Positions 52,703 through 61,243 of a stretch of 64,000 nt of DNA are shown here, in pieces. The first letter of the stretch is position 1. Every line of letters begins with the position of its first letter. A model generated the notes under the pieces. The model was not told where the DNA came from and did not search any database. It saw only the letters and a program-made list of their open reading frames with translations. The translations under genes were made by a program, and so were the position numbers. This stretch comes from Anaerotignum propionicum DSM 1682 (GTDB lineage: Bacteria > Bacillota > Clostridia > Lachnospirales > Anaerotignaceae): positions 3,056,418-3,120,417 of the forward strand of contig NZ_CP014223.1 of the NCBI RefSeq assembly GCF_001561955.1. Direction: 5' to 3'.

Positions 52703-53188
52703 ATGAATACAACTGCTTTACCAACGTACACCCAAGAAGCCATGGAGGCTTGGTTTCGCCAAGTGACCAGCCCCGGCTCCAGGCTTTTAAGCCATGGGGT
52801 CGTACCAAAAATAGAACCGAAATTTGTAAGCTGCAGTCTTGAGGAAAAAAGTGTTACCCTCTCCTTTGATGTTTTGGAATGGGAACTAAACCCTCAAAAT
52901 TCCATTTATGGGGGCATCATCGCCACTGCCTTTGATACAGCTCTGGGGCTTCTTTGTCATTACTTCACAAAACCCCAAGTGGTAATCACTGTAAGCTTAA
53001 ATACCACTTATCATAAACCTATGTTCTTGGGAGATACCTATTATATCAAGGCAAAAATGGACTTTCAGGGACGCTCCTTGTGTAACATAACAGGGGAAGC
53101 TTGGTCAAAAAAAGACTCTGCTATTACGGCCAGCGCCACCTCGGTTTTTAAAGCCCTCAGAGAAACACAAAATAACCCACTCATTTAG
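52703..53188 (+). CDS. PaaI-type hotdog thioesterase 1
   Basis: A 161-residue acyl-CoA thioesterase-like protein of the hotdog fold. The signature region YGGIIATAFDTALGLLCHYF is near residues 70-89, where GG and Asp line the active site in PaaI members, and the beta edge ITVSLNTTYHKPMFLGDTYY is near 95-114. It lies 14 bases after the hydrolase and 16 before a close paralogue. Substrate unknown. Confidence 0.88.
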   Translation: MNTTALPTYTQEAMEAWFRQVTSPGSRLLSHGVVPKIEPKFVSCSLEEKSVTLSFDVLEWELNPQNSIYGGIIATAFDTALGLLCHYFTKPQVVITVSLNTTYHKPMFLGDTYYIKAKMDFQGRSLCNITGEAWSKKDSAITASATSVFKALRETQNNPLI

Positions 53189-53204
53189 AAAGGATGTGCT
53201 ACAT

Positions 53205-53705
53205 ATGATAATCAGCGAAAATTTGAGTCAAAAAAATATGGAAGCTTGGTTTTCACAAATAAGCGCTCCTGATTCTTTTTTGAAAAAAAAGGGTGTTTTG
53301 CCCCTTTTAAATCCCACTTTTAAAGAGTGCAGCTTTGAGAAAAAAGAGCTGACCCTGGCATTTAAAGTAATGGATTGGGAATTAAACCCCGAAGGCGGAC
53401 TCCATGGAGGTATGATTGTAAGCGGGTTTGACATAACCTTTGGCCTATTATGCCATTATTTTTCACAACCAAATATGGTTTGCACCGTAAATCTATCTAC
53501 TACTTTTATACAGCCTGTTTTACCCAGCGATACCGTAGAGTATCACGCCCGCATCATTTCCCAAGGGAAAAATGTTGTTGCTATGACAGGAGAGGCACAG
53601 CTGAAACGAGGAAATATTCTTGCAGCTACAGCCTCCACAACCTTTATGATTTTGAATAAAATATTAGAAATACCCAATGAAAATGATTCCTTAGTAAAGA
53701 TATAA
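53205..53705 (+). CDS. PaaI-type hotdog thioesterase 2
   Basis: A 166-residue paralogue of the preceding gene, recognisable throughout (MEAWFSQISAPDSFLKKKGV against MEAWFRQVTSPGSRLLSHGV; HGGMIVSGFDITFGLLCHYF in the signature region). The two proteins may form a heterodimer or hexamer with different active-site residues, or reflect recent duplication. I chose the ATG at 53205; a GTG at 53196 is possible. A terminator follows about 120 bases later. Confidence 0.86.
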   Translation: MIISENLSQKNMEAWFSQISAPDSFLKKKGVLPLLNPTFKECSFEKKELTLAFKVMDWELNPEGGLHGGMIVSGFDITFGLLCHYFSQPNMVCTVNLSTTFIQPVLPSDTVEYHARIISQGKNVVAMTGEAQLKRGNILAATASTTFMILNKILEIPNENDSLVKI

Positions 53706-53824
53706 TTGCATTACGTATGTAATGATTTCTATTTTTCAAAAATGCCATGATAATAACTGCAATTAAAATGCTTTTTAAAAAAGTTATATTTTAGATAATT
53801 TGTTTTTTTCTATTCTAAAAAACG

Positions 53825-53870
53825 AAAACCTGAAAGTATTGGGATCGATTTCCCATCCTTTCAGGTTTTT
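53825..53870 (+). terminator. Terminator after the thioesterase genes
   Basis: AAAACCTGAAAG (53825-53836) pairs with CTTTCAGGTTTT (53858-53869), with an inner GGGA/TCCC stem and a T-rich tail. Confidence 0.85.
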
Positions 53871-53879
53871 CATTTATGA

Positions 53880-53957
53880 TTACTTTTTCATAATAGGAAG
53901 CCAAACCTGACTGTGGTAATCTGCCGCACTTTGGTCACCTTCAAAACAAGCATGCTA
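53880..53957 (-). pseudogene. C-terminal remnant of a GyrI-like/AraC effector-binding domain
   Basis: Leftward reading gives HACFEGDQSAADYHSQVWLP then IMKK and a stop. The FEGDxxxxDYHxxVWLPI pattern is the conserved C-terminal end of GyrI-like domains found in AraC-type regulators. Immediately upstream there is a stop codon, and no further part of the gene is recognisable, so only about 25 codons remain. No other gene is in 53706-54025. Confidence 0.6.
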
Positions 53958-54025
53958 ATCCTTTAGAAAACATTCATATCATAGCTTTTCTCTTAAAATA
54001 TTATATCTCCCAAATTTTGAACACG

Positions 54026-54080
54026 AAAAAGGTTTGGATTTACGGAAATCATAAAACTTCCTGTCAATCCAAACCCTTTT
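54026..54080 (-). terminator. noc terminator
   Basis: Read leftwards, GGTTTGGATT pairs with AATCCAAACC (54031-54040, 54066-54075), followed by TTTTTC. Confidence 0.8.
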
Positions 54081-54175
54081 CATACCCCATTCAAATCCAA
54101 ACTTCTTAGATAAGTATTATTTTTTCAGCAACCCCTACTGAAAATAAATAGCTTCCCCTACTTATCTTGTCCAGT

Positions 54176-55015
54176 TCATGCCGATACCACTGCACCCTTA
54201 CGAATACGAATGATGATTTCACATTCCTCCTCGTTTTGGTTATCTTCGTATACAACATCCATACCACTGCGGCGGATTACCTCCAAGGATTGCTTAATGG
54301 TATTGGTAAACAAACGAAAATCTGTTACATAACGTTTTTCTCGTCTTTCCCCCTTTTCTGAATGCTTACTGCGCATTTCCTCCAACGTATGCTCCACAAA
54401 TTCCTCTGTGCGCTTTACGTTCATCTCTTCCCGAATCATATGAGCCATTACCAATAAACGGCTTTCTTCATCAGGCAGGCGAAGCAATGCTCTTGCATGT
54501 CGTTCTGTAAATTGATGCTCTAACAGTTCTTTTTTCACACTGTCTTCTAATTTTAAAACACGCAGCTTATTAGCGATGGCAGATTGACTTTTGGAAAGCT
54601 TCGTAGCCAGCTCCTCTTGGGTCAATCCATAGTCTTCCATCATGTTGCGGTAGCCTTCAGCCTCTTCCAAGAAGCTTAAGTTTTGCCGTTGAATATTTTC
54701 AATAAACGCCAACACGGCGCTATCACTATCAGTTACCTGAACAAACAAAGCAGGAACGGTTTTCAATCCGGCCATTTCAGCCGCCCGAAGACGACGCTCT
54801 CCCGCCACCAATTCATAAAATCCTCCACTCATTTTTCGAACAGTAATGGGCTGCAGAATTCCATATGCGGTAATGGATTCCGCCAGTTCTTCCAATGCAC
54901 CAAGATTAAAATACTTTCTTGGCTGATATGGATTGGGGCGAATTTTTTCAATTGGCAGCTGATATACAGCCTTCTCCTTTTTTAAACGCATTTCGGGAAA
55001 TTTCAAAACCTCCAT
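54176..55015 (-). CDS. noc: Nucleoid occlusion protein (ParB/Noc family)
   Basis: A 279-residue DNA-binding CTPase-fold protein. The ParB N-domain holds the box I and II motifs: PNPYQPRKYFN near 27-37, AGERRLRAAE near 70-79 (the GERR CTP loop) and ENIQRQNLSF near 108-117. A HTH domain follows (LTQEELATKLSKSQSAIANK near 131-150), then a dimer domain. The gene neighbours rsmG, as noc does in B. subtilis, and the C-terminus (INTIKQSLEVIRRSGMD-like) fits Noc better than Spo0J; Noc blocks division over the nucleoid. No NBS site was found. The parAB operon is not in the window, so a ParB assignment is a weaker alternative. Confidence 0.88.
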   Translation of the reverse strand: MEVLKFPEMRLKKEKAVYQLPIEKIRPNPYQPRKYFNLGALEELAESITAYGILQPITVRKMSGGFYELVAGERRLRAAEMAGLKTVPALFVQVTDSDSAVLAFIENIQRQNLSFLEEAEGYRNMMEDYGLTQEELATKLSKSQSAIANKLRVLKLEDSVKKELLEHQFTERHARALLRLPDEESRLLVMAHMIREEMNVKRTEEFVEHTLEEMRSKHSEKGERREKRYVTDFRLFTNTIKQSLEVIRRSGMDVVYEDNQNEEECEIIIRIRKGAVVSA

Positions 55016-55471
55016 ATGTATTTCCGCCTTTTATATTCTATGGAAACCGAGATAACATTACAAATCTACGGCATTTTTCTTTTTTTTCTTTCTTTATTTT
55101 AACATAGGAAGCACGTTTTGAAAGAAAAAGAGTATAACAAAAACTCTGCGACCTCGACAAAATGACTCGGCATAAGACACAAAAAGCTCGAAGGGTTAGA
55201 GATATTGACAGAGGTTGTGAAAAAGTTTCAATTCTATACCATTTTCTCGTCATTTTATTCCAAATTTTACACTACATATACTGCTTTTTTTGACACACAA
55301 ATACTATATATTGGTATTTCGATATTAAACTGATTTATTTTCTAGGGAATTATTTCTACCATTCTCAGTTCTCTTTTCCTTTAATCACTCAAAATAAATG
55401 CCTGACTTTTTATTTCCCCGGTTATGATGAATAACCTTTTTCCTGTCTATTTTTGAACTTATTTACGCAAT
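55016..55471. other. Intergenic between noc and rsmG
   Basis: No gene is visible. It holds the noc promoter region. I searched by eye for the parS 16-mer and the Noc binding 14-mer and saw neither. Confidence 0.5.
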
Positions 55472-55503
55472 AAAAAAGACAGCAATCTCTATGATGTGCT
55501 GTC
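55472..55503 (-). terminator. rsmG terminator
   Basis: GACAGC (55478-55483) pairs with GCTGTC (55498-55503); leftwards six T follow. Confidence 0.8.
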
Positions 55504-55509
55504 CTCTTT

Positions 55510-56229
55510 CTATTTTAATGGATTTTTCGAAATCTTCCCTGCTTTTCTTGGGTAAGCTGTTGGTGTTGGTGCAACCTTTTCAATGAAAATCAATTTATGG
55601 GATAACACCGTAAAAGGAATTGTAACATCAATGACCTCTGTCACCTTTCCACCAAGCTTTTCCAAGGCACCCTTTGCCTCTTTGATTTCATCTAAAGCAT
55701 CAGGGCCTTTTAGCGCCGCCAAAGTTCCCCCTACTTTTACAAAGGGCAGACAATATTCAGCCAATACCGCCAAATTCGCCACTGCACGAGAGACACAATA
55801 ATCAAACTGTTCCCGATACAAAGGATTTTGCCCACCATCCTCTGCACGAGAATGGACACAGGCAACCTCCCTCAAGCCCATAGACTGAATGGCCTCTTCC
55901 AAAAAACCAATTCTCTTTTGCAAAGAATCCAAAAGGGTCATGGAAACTGAGGGACAAGCGATTTTCACCGGCAGTCCGGGAAAACCAGCTCCCGTGCCCA
56001 CATCGATTATCTTCGTGGATTCTGTTATTTTTAAATAAGGCACAAGGCTCAGGCAATCGGCAAAATGCTTTAAGATAACCTCACGTTCCTCTGTGATTGC
56101 CGTTAAATTCATTTTTTCGTTCCACTCTAAAAGCAGAGACATATAAGTCATAAACTGTTCCGCCATCTGTTCAGAGAGCTGAACATGCATCTGCTCACAG
56201 CAGGATTGTAACAGCATTTTATTTTCCAT
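55510..56229 (-). CDS. rsmG: 16S rRNA (guanine527-N7)-methyltransferase
   Basis: A 239-residue SAM-dependent methyltransferase that modifies G527 of 16S rRNA in the small subunit decoding region. The SAM motif VDVGTGAGFPGLPVKIACPS is near residues 73-92, the LLDSLQKRIGFL motif near 100-110 and CVSRAVANLAVL near 148-159. Length fits the family. Loss of this enzyme gives low-level streptomycin resistance in other bacteria. It is four bases downstream of an unknown gene and in the conserved block with mnmG and mnmE. Confidence 0.95.
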   Translation of the reverse strand: MENKMLLQSCCEQMHVQLSEQMAEQFMTYMSLLLEWNEKMNLTAITEEREVILKHFADCLSLVPYLKITESTKIIDVGTGAGFPGLPVKIACPSVSMTLLDSLQKRIGFLEEAIQSMGLREVACVHSRAEDGGQNPLYREQFDYCVSRAVANLAVLAEYCLPFVKVGGTLAALKGPDALDEIKEAKGALEKLGGKVTEVIDVTIPFTVLSHKLIFIEKVAPTPTAYPRKAGKISKNPLK

Positions 56230-56232
56230 GCA

Positions 56233-56667
56233 CTACTCCTTCTCTATATAATTTATCTTCCATTTACCAAAGTGATTAGGCTCCGCCACCATTTGCACAG
56301 AAATCACCTCGGTAATTCCCTCATCATTTTTACAGGTGAGGGCTACAGTTCTAATTTCGTTCCAAATATCATCGGAGAAAAAATGCAGGTTTTTACGTTC
56401 CTCGAAAAACTTTTTGATACCATCAAAATCCGCAATGGCAGCCGCTGATGCTGAAAGATAGCCCAATGCCTCATCCTGACTATCTTTTTCCAAAGCCAGC
56501 AAGAAGGAACGCAAGGTTCCACTGGGGTTTGGCAACGAGAAAAACGGTCCACTCACTGTATTAAAACATAAGTCCTCCAAGGGGAATTTTCTTTTGGGTA
56601 AAAACAACCTTCTATCTTTTTGGGGACTTTCCTTTTGTGTCCCTTCCCAAGGCAAAAATACCTTCAT
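56233..56667 (-). CDS. Protein of unknown function between mnmG and rsmG
   Basis: A 144-residue soluble protein. I do not recognise a family. Its N-terminal third is basic and proline-rich (KESPQKDRRLFLPKRKFPLE); the C-terminal half has a beta-rich pattern and reads DDIWNEIRTVALTCKNDEGI then TEVISVQMVAEPNHFGKWKI, like an NTF2- or DUF4829-type fold, but this is a guess. An AAGGAGGGGG sits eight bases before its ATG. The gap of four bases to rsmG implies a shared message. Inserted into a normally tight mnmG-rsmG block, so it may be specific to this lineage. Confidence 0.65.
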   Translation of the reverse strand: MKVFLPWEGTQKESPQKDRRLFLPKRKFPLEDLCFNTVSGPFFSLPNPSGTLRSFLLALEKDSQDEALGYLSASAAAIADFDGIKKFFEERKNLHFFSDDIWNEIRTVALTCKNDEGITEVISVQMVAEPNHFGKWKINYIEKE

Positions 56668-56727
56668 TCAACCCCCTCCTTTCTAAATATATAAAGCACA
56701 AGCAAGATTCGGTAAAGACCTTGGGCT

Positions 56728-56859
56728 TTGTTCTCACACTGCCTAAGGTGGGGCAGACAATGAAGTTGGCTTTGCAATAGAAAAGTTATGAAAACCAACT
56801 TAAAAAACCAAACTCTTTTATTGCAATCCCATTTTGTGGGGTTGTAGGGTTGAGAACAA
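56728..56859 (-). ncRNA. Candidate structured element between mnmG and the unknown gene
   Basis: A closing stem TTGTTCTCA (56728-56736) with TGAGAACAA (56851-56859) encloses CTGCC/GGCAG (56739-56756), a 12-base stem TTGCAATA.. with TATTGCAA (56772-56826) and a weak ATCCC/GGGGT hairpin. AAGTTGG (56763-56769) also pairs with CCAACTT (56795-56801), inside the loop of the 12-base stem, so a pseudoknot or switch is possible. No family assigned. Confidence 0.4.
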
Positions 56860-56885
56860 CAACCTGAAATCTTTGTTTCTCGTCC

Positions 56886-58775
56886 TTAATCTCTGGAACT
56901 TCTCTTTTGCTGTTCCAAATAAATCAATAATACGGAAATGTCCGCAGGCGATACTCCGGTAATTCGTGATGCATGTCCTAAAGAAGTAGGTCGAATTGCA
57001 TCCAACTTTTGCTTTGCTTCAATGCGTAACCCTTGAATATTCTGATAATTCATATTTTCCGGAAGCTTACGGTTTTCCAGCTTCTTAAACTGCTCTACTT
57101 GCTTCAATTGCTGTCCAATATATCCCTCATACTTAATTTGTATATTTACTTGCTCCCGCACATCAGTGGGAAGCTCAGGTCTTGCTTCATCGATGGGCGC
57201 AAGCTTTTCATAATCCAGTTCGGGTCTTTTAATCAAATCCGATAATTTCACTCCTGATTTAATGGGTGTACTCTCATATTGATCCAATATTTCTAAGGTT
57301 TTAGCATGAGGAGCAATGGTGAGACCCTTTACCCTCTCTATTTCCAAAGCAACCAGACGCTCTTTTTCCTGTAATGCAAGGTAACGTTCCTGAGAAATCA
57401 AACCAATTTCGTGGCCAATGGGCATAAGCCTTTGATCCGCATTGTCCTGCCTCAGCAACAAACGGAACTCTGCACGGCTTGTCATCATGCGGTAGGGTTC
57501 TTTACTGCCCTTGCTGATTAAATCATCAATCAAAACACCAATATAGCCATCGGAGCGCTGTAAAATCACAGGCTCCTTTTCCTGAATATATCTAGCCGCA
57601 TTGATGCCGCCGATTAACCCCTGTGCCGCCGCTTCCTCATAACCGGAACTTCCGTTAAACTGCCCTGCGCTAAACAACCCCTTATACTCCTTAAATTCCA
57701 GAGAAAGCTTTAACTGGGTTGCATCGATGCAATCATATTCAATGGCATAAGCAAAACGAGTAATCTCGCAACGCTCCAATCCAGGAATCGTACGATACAT
57801 AGCAATTTGCACATCTTCAGGCAAAGAGGAAGACATTCCTTGAATATACATTTCCTCTGTGGTTTCCCCTTCAGGCTCAATAAAAATCTGATGGCGCTCT
57901 TTATCTGCGAATCGTACTACTTTATCTTCAATAGAGGGGCAATATCTGGGGCCTGTGCCCTCAATCACACCACCGAATAATGGAGAACGATGGAGATTGT
58001 CCCGAATAATCTGATGGGTATTCTCATTGGTGTAGGTCAACCAGCATAACGCTTGTTCTCTTTTGATATCTTCTGCGGTATTTTCAAAAGAAAAGGGTGT
58101 AATTTTTTCATCTCCATATTGAGGCTGCATCTTATCAAAATCCAAAGAACCTCTCAGCATTCTTGCAGGGGTTCCCGTTTTAAAGCGATATAAACGAATG
58201 CCCATATCTTTAAGATTTTGACTTAACTGGGTTGCGGGCATCAAATTATTGGGACCACTGGGAATAATCACATCTCCATGTAAACAACGCCCCTGCATAT
58301 AAGTACCCATACATAAAACAACGGCTTTGCAACGGAAAATAGCCCCCGCCGCAGTGATAACACCAGAAACTTTATCGTCTTCCATTAAAATTTCTGCAAT
58401 TTCCCCTTGATAAACCCGAAGATTCGGTGTTTTTTCCAAGGTATGCTTCATTTCGGCTTGATACTTTACCTTATCCGCCTGGGCACGCAGGGAATAAACC
58501 GCAGGCCCCTTTCCTGTATTCAGCATTTTTGTCTGAATATAGGTTTTATCAATTACTTTTCCCATTTCGCCGCCTAAAGCATCAATCTCTCTTACCAAAT
58601 GCCCTTTAGAACTGCCCCCAATGGAGGGATTACAGGGCATCATGGCAATACTGTCTAAGCTGATGGCAAATAAAATGGTTTTCATGCCCATTCTTGCCGA
58701 CGCCAACGCCGCCTCACACCCCGCATGACCACCACCAATTACAGCAATATCAATGGTTCCCGCTTCATATTTCAT
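56886..58775 (-). CDS. mnmG: tRNA uridine 5-carboxymethylaminomethyl modification enzyme
   Basis: A 629-residue FAD enzyme that, with MnmE, modifies U34 of tRNAs reading two-codon families. The FAD loop is [17 protein letters not shown] near residues 13-29, followed by [20 protein letters not shown] near 47-66 and the GRCLHGDV segment near 156. The C-terminal MnmE-binding helical region ends [11 protein letters not shown]. Full length. It is transcribed from the side of mnmE, about 158 bases downstream of that gene, in the classic order. The TTG/ATG choice is not at issue as the ATG aligns. Confidence 0.97.
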   Translation of the reverse strand: MKYEAGTIDIAVIGGGHAGCEAALASARMGMKTILFAISLDSIAMMPCNPSIGGSSKGHLVREIDALGGEMGKVIDKTYIQTKMLNTGKGPAVYSLRAQADKVKYQAEMKHTLEKTPNLRVYQGEIAEILMEDDKVSGVITAAGAIFRCKAVVLCMGTYMQGRCLHGDVIIPSGPNNLMPATQLSQNLKDMGIRLYRFKTGTPARMLRGSLDFDKMQPQYGDEKITPFSFENTAEDIKREQALCWLTYTNENTHQIIRDNLHRSPLFGGVIEGTGPRYCPSIEDKVVRFADKERHQIFIEPEGETTEEMYIQGMSSSLPEDVQIAMYRTIPGLERCEITRFAYAIEYDCIDATQLKLSLEFKEYKGLFSAGQFNGSSGYEEAAAQGLIGGINAARYIQEKEPVILQRSDGYIGVLIDDLISKGSKEPYRMMTSRAEFRLLLRQDNADQRLMPIGHEIGLISQERYLALQEKERLVALEIERVKGLTIAPHAKTLEILDQYESTPIKSGVKLSDLIKRPELDYEKLAPIDEARPELPTDVREQVNIQIKYEGYIGQQLKQVEQFKKLENRKLPENMNYQNIQGLRIEAKQKLDAIRPTSLGHASRITGVSPADISVLLIYLEQQKRSSRD

Positions 58776-58933
58776 TTTATAACTCCTTCATATCCCAAAG
58801 GGAAATTTCCCTCGTTATCATTTATCACTCTTAACCTAATATTTTAGGGCAAGTTTGTTCAATAAGCAATGCTTTGGGCATAATCTATTGGGAAAATTTC
58901 TCCCACTTTCAACATAATTTGTAAAAAATAATT

Positions 58934-60319
58934 TTATTTCCCCAAACAGAATTTTGTAAATATGCGGTCAATGATCTCTTCATCTGCAACATCACCAGTG
59001 ATTTCACCTAAAAAGCGGTTGGCATCCTGTAAATCCATAGAAATAAAATCCTCAGGCATACGGGTACGAATGGTTTCCAGACAACGCTCCATGGCCTCTT
59101 TTCCTTGGAATAGTGCATTTTTGTGACGAGTATTTCCCAATAGGGCATCCTCGGCTTTCACACTTTCTCCGCTGAAAAACAATTCCTTTAAGCCATGAAT
59201 TAACTCATTAAAGCCTAGATTTTCTTTAATGGAAACAGAAATCAATTGTTCCTTAGGGATATATTGTTCCAGCTCGTCCATAGACAGCTTTCTTTCTAAA
59301 TCCGTTTTGTTCAACAAAACAAGGGTCTTTTTTCCTTGTATAAAAGAAAGAATTTCTTTATCTTCCGTTTCTAAGTGTCTGGAGCTATCCAGCATCATCA
59401 ATATTAAATCGGCTTTTTCCGCATAAGCTTTTGATTTTTCCACGCCCATTTTTTCTACCAAATCCCCTGTTTCACGGATACCTGCAGTATCTACAATCTT
59501 CATGGGAATACCATCAATATTGATATATTCTTCAACAGTATCTCTGGTGGTACCAGGAATATCCGTTACGATCGCCCGTTCTTCCTCCAAAAGCCAATTT
59601 AAAAGTGAGGATTTACCTACGTTTGGCTTACCTACAATTACTGTTTCCAAACCATCACGAATAATTTTTCCCCGATCGGCATTTTCCAATAGTTTTTCCA
59701 TATGCTCTAATATTTTTAGGGTTCCCTGCTCCATATTCCCGTAGGTTTCCTCTTCCACATCATGCTCAGGATAGTCGATCACTGCCTCTATCTTGGCAAT
59801 CATATTCAAGATTTCATCTCTCAAGGAACGAACTTCTCTTTTCAACCTACCTTCTAACTGATTCACAGCTGCCTGACGGGATAAGTCTGTTTGAGAATGA
59901 ATAATATCAATGACTGCCTCTGCCTGAGTCAGATCCATACGACCATTTAAAAAGGCTCTTTTGGTGAATTCCCCAGGCTCCGCCAATCTTGCGCCCTCGT
60001 TTAAGATAGCCTCTAGGATTCTTCGGGTCACCAACGCACCACCATGACAATTGATTTCCACAATATCCTCTTTTGTATAGGTCTGAGGGGCTTTCATTAC
60101 AGAAACCAAAGCTTCATCAATGATTTCACCGTGGCTTATAATTTTTCCATAGGATAAAGTATGACTTTTCTTTTCCAAAAGGGATTTTTTTCCCTGAAAT
60201 AAGCGATCCGCCAGCTCAATACATCCCCGTCCACTTATTCTGACAATGCCAATCCCCCCCATACCTAAAGGGGTAGAAATCGCTGCTATAATATCATCTA
60301 AATGATTGAATCTATTCAC
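58934..60319 (-). CDS. mnmE: tRNA modification GTPase MnmE
   Basis: A 461-residue GTPase, partner of MnmG. Residues 1-120 form the folate-binding domain (DDIIAAISTPLGMGGIGIVR near 8-27). The G domain (about 220-380) holds G1 GKPNVGKSSLLN, G2 GTTRDTVEE, G3 DTAG and G4 NKTD. The C-terminal FCLGK is the family CxGK motif that includes the catalytic cysteine position. The start is GTG at 60319 behind AAAGGAGGG. It is separated from jag by a stem-loop-rich spacer, an unusual insertion. Confidence 0.97.
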   Translation of the reverse strand: MNRFNHLDDIIAAISTPLGMGGIGIVRISGRGCIELADRLFQGKKSLLEKKSHTLSYGKIISHGEIIDEALVSVMKAPQTYTKEDIVEINCHGGALVTRRILEAILNEGARLAEPGEFTKRAFLNGRMDLTQAEAVIDIIHSQTDLSRQAAVNQLEGRLKREVRSLRDEILNMIAKIEAVIDYPEHDVEEETYGNMEQGTLKILEHMEKLLENADRGKIIRDGLETVIVGKPNVGKSSLLNWLLEEERAIVTDIPGTTRDTVEEYINIDGIPMKIVDTAGIRETGDLVEKMGVEKSKAYAEKADLILMMLDSSRHLETEDKEILSFIQGKKTLVLLNKTDLERKLSMDELEQYIPKEQLISVSIKENLGFNELIHGLKELFFSGESVKAEDALLGNTRHKNALFQGKEAMERCLETIRTRMPEDFISMDLQDANRFLGEITGDVADEEIIDRIFTKFCLGK

Positions 60320-60346
60320 AGTATCCCTCCTTTTTCTATAAGTGCT

Positions 60347-60424
60347 AAGGTCAAGATCAAGGTCAAGTCAAGGTCAAGGTCTCGGGACGCTGTCCCGAAC
60401 CCTGCAAGCCTTTAAAAAGGCTTG
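60347..60424. repeat. GGTCAA short repeat array with two hairpins
   Basis: Imperfect tandem copies of GGTCAA (60347-60381; five units including GATCAA and a shortened GTCAA), then CGGGAC/GTCCCG (60383-60397) and CAAGCCTTT/AAAGGCTTG (60405-60424). It ends with a copy of the motif in reverse sense (CTTGACC). Confidence 0.65.
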
Positions 60425-60472
60425 ACCTAAATTTCGCAGGTGATTCATAACAAAATTAATATCTATTCTCCT

Positions 60473-60554
60473 AACCCCCATGAAAATGGGGGTTCAATTT
60501 AAAGTTTCTGGTCTTGCTTTTTTCAAAAAGCAAGTGGGTGTGGGTGAAACCCAC
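60473..60554. repeat. Three further stem-loops in the mnmE-jag gap
   Basis: AACCCCCAT/ATGGGGGTT (60473-60494), CTTGCTTTTT/AAAAAGCAAG (60513-60534, two-base loop) and GTGGGT/ACCCAC (60540-60554), in direct succession. Confidence 0.65.
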
Positions 60555-60580
60555 GGTCTTTCTTAACCTTTAATACAGGA

Positions 60581-60615
60581 AAAACCCGTAACAAGAGCCT
60601 CCTGCAACGGGTTTT
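60581..60615 (-). terminator. jag (rpmH operon) terminator
   Basis: AAAACCCGT (60581-60589) pairs with ACGGGTTTT (60607-60615); leftwards TTTTTCC follows. It ends the rpmH-rnpA-yidD-yidC-jag operon. Confidence 0.85.
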
Positions 60616-60625
60616 GAACTGCTTT

Positions 60626-61243
60626 TTATTTTAAAGTAATTACAACATTACGATAAGGCTCTTCCCCTTCGCTGAATGTTGTTACATAACGATCATTTTG
60701 CAATGCAGAGTGGATAATTCTTCTTTCATAAGGATTCATCGGCTCAAGCACTACGTTTTTCTTTGTATGCTTTACTTTCTTCGCCAGGTTAAAAGCAAGA
60801 GTTTCCAAGGTTTCCTTCCTTCTTTGGCGATAATTTTCTGTATCAAGCATTACACTGATATAAGCACTGCTGCTTTTGTTTACAACCAGATTCACCAAAT
60901 ATTGCAATGCATCCAAGGTTTGCCCTCTTTTGCCAATCAGAATCCCCATGTCTCCGCCGGTTAAATTAATCAAAAGATGTTTATCCTTCATTTGCGTTTC
61001 AATTTTTACAATCAGCCCCATGGATAAAAACACTTCTCTTAAAAAATTTTCTGCGGCACGTTCGGGATTAAAATTCTTTCGAACCAAAACAATTGCTTCT
61101 TTTCCGCCAAATACGCCCAAAAAACCTTTTGAACCTTCGTCAATAACAGTGATGGATACCTCTTCCTTAGATGCCCCAAGTTCCGTTAAGGCAGCAGCAA
61201 CCGCTTCTTCAATGCTCTTACCGCTTTTTCTAATTTCATCCAT
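60626..61243 (-). CDS. jag: Jag (KhpB/EloR-type RNA-binding protein)
   Basis: A 205-residue RNA-binding protein. Residues 1-50 are the Jag-N domain (GKSIEEAVAAALTELGASKE), residues 75-145 a KH domain with the GxxG-type loop MGILIGKRGQTLDALQYLV, and residues 145-205 an R3H domain (MNPYERRIIHSALQNDRYVT). In other Firmicutes it influences cell elongation and pairs with KhpA. It overlaps the yidC gene by eight bases and closes the operon. Confidence 0.95.
   Translation of the reverse strand: MDEIRKSGKSIEEAVAAALTELGASKEEVSITVIDEGSKGFLGVFGGKEAIVLVRKNFNPERAAENFLREVFLSMGLIVKIETQMKDKHLLINLTGGDMGILIGKRGQTLDALQYLVNLVVNKSSSAYISVMLDTENYRQRRKETLETLAFNLAKKVKHTKKNVVLEPMNPYERRIIHSALQNDRYVTTFSEGEEPYRNVVITLK

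Noticed and set aside
55016..55509. parS or Noc-binding sites near noc
   Set aside because: Neither the parS 16-mer nor the ATTTCCCGGGAAAT-type 14-mer was seen. The GGGAAATTTCCC palindrome at about 58799 near mnmG is not the Noc motif.
60347..60381. CRISPR-like direct repeats (GGTCAA units)
   Set aside because: Units are six to seven bases with no unique spacers; it is a short tandem repeat, not a CRISPR array.
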